A DNA stretch of 64,000 nt from Callipepla californica brunnescens (taxonomy: Eukaryota; Chordata; Aves; Galliformes; Odontophoridae). The stretch is from positions 3,597,501-3,661,500 of the forward strand of contig JALIRH010000003.1 in NCBI GenBank assembly GCA_023055505.1, written 5' to 3'. This document shows positions 60,011-64,000 of the stretch, piece after piece. Position 1 is the first letter of the stretch. Each line of letters opens with the position of its first letter. Below the pieces are notes generated by a model. That model was not told the origin of the DNA. It did not search any database and was given only the letters and a program-made list of their open reading frames with translations. A program made the position numbers and the translations under genes.

Positions 60011-61599
60011 TCGCAAGTCGCTCTCTTTTCTAAAATACGTGAAATAGCTTTCAAGCATTATCATCTTAGGTAGGAGTAGGGAAAGACTGGTTTTGGCTCG
60101 TTTAACTGTTTAACTTCTAGCACAACTCGTTAAGTAATTTGAAAAACAAAATTAGCAGTTGTTAACTTGACACAACTTGCACCTGGCTGCAGAGCACTGC
60201 AGCAGCATCCCTGCCCTCCTGCCCATTCCTAATGGCAACATGTACAGAAGCAAAACAGCCCCAGCACAGCTCACACTCCTCTCAAAGCTGTGCCATGCTA
60301 TAAAGCACTCCCATATATTTCAACTACAGCAGGCTGGCCTGGAGGCTACATCATCCTGGCTGACTGCAGCAGCTTACAGGAAACACTAATCTCAGTGCTG
60401 GGATGCAATGCTTCAGAGAAGTTGCAGAATTGATTGACTCTGCTATTCCAATGTGTAACTTTTTTACACTGGCAGAAATACAGAAGATGCATCCTACATG
60501 GTTAAACTTAACGACAGCCAAGCTTAAAAACGTTTACACTAATCCCAGTAGGAAAATTGACGTAACAATATGAACAAAAAGCAGTAAGGTACACTTACAT
60601 TCTGATTAGGAGAGCAGTAATTGTACTGATCACATAGTTGATCATTCCAGAGAAGCATGATACCCAGAGCATGGAATCTAATGTATAAATTAGCAGAAAG
60701 GCAAGATTGATGGCAGTTGATTAACTGGACAGGGAGCTGTCAGTCCACCACCTGACCTCTACCCAGGAGCCTGAGCCCTTTCCAGCTCAGCTTCAGCCCA
60801 GGCCCCTTCTGTACTCTCCTCACACAGGCTGTCTCAGCCACCTGTGAACCCCAGCAGCTTCTCCTTCCAAAAATGCTTTGCCCTCAGTGCACTTTCAGGC
60901 ACCCATTTGCAGCCTCAATTTCCCCTTGCACATCTGCTCCACTCCCTGGGTTCATCCCCAAACCTTCCTGCTTGTCGTCCTCTTACACTCACTCCCTTTT
61001 GAATCCCTCTCTCAAGAACACACAACCAGAACAATACCTCACTTTCCAGTTGAAGCTGCCCCCCACATGCTGGCATCAATACTTTTCCAGGCTTTCTGAA
61101 GTCCCTTAGCATGCAGCCCACTGAGATTATATTTGCCTCAGCATGAGAATCAGCTGAGATACCCAGCTCTCTCCACTGTGAATCACCACAATGTCATTTT
61201 TTAAGGAAATCATTCCTTTCAACAGAAATTCAGCACCACCGCTGCTGAAGCTGAGAAAACAGGCAGCACAAGAGAAAGCCGCTCCGCAAAGACACCAAGT
61301 TATCCTCACCACCAGTACCCATGTAGGCCCATGCGAGAAACTCCACCGCTGCTAACAGCAGTCTTTCCATACACTTTAGCAGGTTCCAACTGAGCTCAAA
61401 CTCCACCCTTTCTCAGCAGCTGCAGTTCATTTGTTCTGTAACTCAGCACAGCACTGCTTTGAATACGTCTTTCTGATCCTGTTTTCCAGCAAATGGCATA
61501 ATGAGGAATAATAAGCAGGTGCCTCTAAACGCAAACCCAGAACAGCGGGAGTATAAATCCACTACAAATGGAGCAATTAAGTAACCACACTGTTCACTG
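60011..61599. other. Intergenic, nothing recognised
   Basis: Unique DNA between the last candidate element and the predicted 3' end of the neighbour gene. A C-rich patch lies near 60720-61000. No supported gene. Confidence 0.5.
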
Positions 61600-61701
61600 T
61601 TTATTGACAATCTTTATTAAAGCTGACTTTCAGTGTTGAGAAGTTTCCTAATAAGTATAAATACGAACCGAGGTGCTACCCCACCGTTAGAAATCTTTAT
61701 T
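61600..61701 (-). terminator. Cluster of polyadenylation signals
   Basis: Three AATAAA hexamers lie on the minus strand at 61696-61701, 61613-61618 and 61600-61605. Just downstream on that strand, at 61583-61590, is GTGTGGTT, a GU-rich element of the kind that follows a cleavage site. Together they suggest the 3' end of a minus-strand transcript coming from the right. In AT-rich DNA single hexamers are common, so the cluster and GU element carry the weight. Confidence 0.5.
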
Positions 61702-61951
61702 TGCACAAAAAAGATACAAACAGCCAGCATTTCCAAAGTTAGTCGTTTTGTACACGCCATACCAAAAAGGAAAAATAAACCAAAGTGAAGGATATTAGCA
61801 GCAGAAAGAATTCTAGGCCTCCTTCCAGCACACAACCTGCGCTCCCACATTTCTTTAAGAAAGAGTATAAAGCAAACTGGGTCCATTTCTTTTTATAAGA
61901 AACACGCTACCAGCAATGTAACACTGTAAAGCAACACAGCAGTACGAGGTC

Positions 61952-61965
61952 GGGGGGGGGGGGGG
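61952..61965 (+). repeat. G14 homopolymer
   Basis: Fourteen G on the plus strand, hence C14 in the predicted minus-strand 3' UTR. Such runs are prone to length variation and sequencing error. Confidence 0.9.
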
Positions 61966-62125
61966 AAAGAAAGGAGAAATAGTAGGTACAAGATTAGAAA
62001 TCTCAAGTGTAAACATCAGTGCTGCTTTAAAATAAAGAACAACAAAAGTCACATGAGCGTTTCCATTTGGCTTCGCAGCCAGGAAAATAAGGAAAGCTGA
62101 GTTTGGGGTTTTTTTGGTGTTTTCT

Positions 62126-62142
62126 TTTTTTTTTTTTTTTTC
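62126..62142 (+). repeat. Poly(T) tract
   Basis: About 17 T with T-rich flanks, so an A-run in the predicted minus-strand 3' UTR. Confidence 0.85.
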
Positions 62143-64000
62143 TTTTTAAGTGCTTAATCACCACATCCAAGTAATGACTTTGAGACCTACTTAACGCGAA
62201 TGTGCTCAAAAAGCCACTGCTTACAGTATAAAAGCTGTCATTCTGAAATGCCACACATACAAACTGGCTTTATCTGCATGAATGAAAGATTGCTTTCAGC
62301 AGCCCTCAATCATATGATGCCCCAAATCAAAGTAATGCTATTAGAGCAGGCAGCTGAGTTAAGTCCCAGAAAGTTTAAGTTTGAGAAAAGAGATACAAAA
62401 AATTATGAATCATTTTCTCTCTGAAGCCAGCACGCCTTTCCCAGCTGCTAGATAACCAAGTAATAAAGAGAAGTAACAGCTTTCTATTATTGTGATAAGT
62501 TACCTAGAGCAAACTGACTGCCGACCTAGAAATCCACACGTTACAAAGGCAGGTAAGTATAAATACTAATATTTTGTTATAAAATACAAACAACAAAAAA
62601 AACCTGATCATGTGGACATAACCAGTCAGTATTTGACTTCATATTAAGCACACACTGTCAACTTGATTTTAAAATGGACAGAATGTCCTGACTCAAAAAA
62701 AAAAAATCCCACAAAAACAAAGAAGCACAACGACTCAAAGAGCTTCAGGACTGTTCTGTTAAATGGCTATGTATTTAATCGAGCCTTTGTGCAAAGGAAA
62801 AATTAAACATATCAGGCCCCAAAGCAAATCAAACATGTAAGACTGCACAGGAGTTTTGACAGAAGGCTGACACACAGGTTTCAAGAGAGATTTCTTTTTT
62901 TTTTAGCTCGTGGTTACAAAAACACATTTCAAAAAGGGAGCAAAGCCATTCATCAATTTTGGGTATAGCTATGAATCACTTGAACCCTGCTGCTCTCCCA
63001 GATTAGCACTACCACCAGCCAAAGAGAACCTCTGCTACTGCTGCAGCTGTTGCCTGTAGAACCATACCCATTGCCTATCAGCAGCACTGTCCATCCCTGA
63101 AGTTATTGCACAACTGTTTTTTAAATGTGCTTTGGAATCCTGCAATCTTATATTTATTATTCATTTGTTCCACGTGGCTACTTAAAAAAAAGAAACTATT
63201 TATCAAAGGTCTTCAGTTCCCAACACAGGATCTTTATTGTCCTTCAGGACAGTTTCCAAGTTAGAGAATCCCCCTGTAGAAAAGGATCATGTTTTTTTCC
63301 TCTACCACATTCCTGTAAACACCTCTGTATTAAGCCAAAGCAAGCTCTACACTACAAGACAAAATTCCTCCAGTGACTTGACTTCACCTCACAAAACACT
63401 TTATAATTAAAAGGAGAAAAGGAAACAACACAATAAATAGAAAAGAAGTGATGCACTCAATTACCCAGGCACACATCTAGAATAAGCCTCTGAAAATTTA
63501 ACATTTGAAGAGCAATTATTATATCTAGTGGTTCAAGTGTGCAAATGAGTAAATACGCTCCCTGTTTCAGAAACAGCTCAATACTGTAGTCATTCATAAT
63601 TACTGTTCACATCTAGCACTGGCAGTTCTGTTGCTGGCTTTGGACATTATATATTCCCACTTCCTTGCAGATCTCATGTTTTTCAGAGATCACTGCAACC
63701 AACTCAGCAGCAGCATGGCTTTAGGAAGAGGTATCAGAAGAGAATTTTTTATTGTTTGAAAGTTTCCTGTCAACCCCAAGACTGACTGTTTCATGGAAAT
63801 AATGTTTCAAACAGGAATATCAAATGTTATTTCAAGTCTTTCCTGTCTACGAAAATCATCTCAGAAAGATTCAGAATGTCAGGTAGGTTTGCGTGGAACT
63901 AATACGATCAATTAAAGAGGAAAAAAAACGTGCCAAGAGAGTACTCAAGTGGTGAGAAATACGAAGGCTTCGAGACAGAAAAACACCAGCTTCAGCCTGA

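Larger units (their letters stand above)
61600..64000 (-). other. Probable 3' UTR of an adjacent minus-strand gene
   Basis: About 2.4 kb of repeat-poor, AT-rich DNA with no CR1, ending at the poly(A) signal cluster. In mammals OSTM1 lies upstream of SEC63 on the same strand, so this could be the OSTM1 3' UTR. I read the last 200 bases in all minus-strand frames and found no coding match, so the gene name is inference from gene order only. Confidence 0.4.

Noticed and set aside
63800..64000. Coding exon of OSTM1 at the right edge
   Set aside because: All minus-strand frames were read and hit stops without a recognisable match, so only a 3' UTR is suggested.

Overview
This window is vertebrate nuclear DNA, almost certainly from a bird and probably a galliform such as chicken. 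The reasons are the many CR1 LINE fragments ending in ATTCTATG-type or CTGTGATT-type tails, the absence of mammalian SINEs, fairly compact introns, and a spliced gene whose protein is close to human SEC63. There is no bacterial, plasmid or phage content, and most open reading frames here are chance frames in introns or repeats.

Main gene (positions 1-43265, minus strand): the 5' part of SEC63, the ER J-domain protein of the Sec61/Sec62/Sec63 translocon. I reconstructed 13 consecutive coding exons from translation and splice sites. Every intron wholly inside the window is GT-AG and the frame is unbroken for 452 codons plus one base. They encode the lumenal N terminus, three membrane spans, the lumenal J domain with HPD at residues 132-134, and the first part of the cytosolic Sec63/Brl region. 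The rest of the Brl region, the final beta-sandwich and the acidic tail lie beyond position 1. Intron 1 is the longest (16.7 kb) and intron 11 next (6.5 kb).

Promoter (about 42650-43600): a CpG island with the start codon in a strong Kozak context, a GC box, a perfect palindromic CRE, a YY1-like site, a TCTCGCGAGA-like site and a near-consensus CTCF core. A truncated CR1 LINE (about 43605-44592) abuts the island's upstream edge.

Upstream region (43.6-61.6 kb): no intact gene found. It holds many CR1 pieces in both orientations, a decayed ITPRIPL1-like pseudogene (about 45875-46395), a (CTG)n tract, a long polypyrimidine tract, and several non-repetitive AT-rich blocks that could be conserved regulatory DNA.

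Right end (61.6-64.0 kb): three AATAAA signals on the minus strand and repeat-poor AT-rich sequence upstream of them look like the 3' UTR of another minus-strand gene. From the mammalian gene order next to SEC63, OSTM1 is the expected candidate, but no coding exon is visible to prove it.

I found no undescribed biological system here. The most useful leads are the promoter motif cluster beside the CR1 insertion, the decayed ITPRIPL1-like copy, the neighbour's 3' end, and the candidate noncoding elements.
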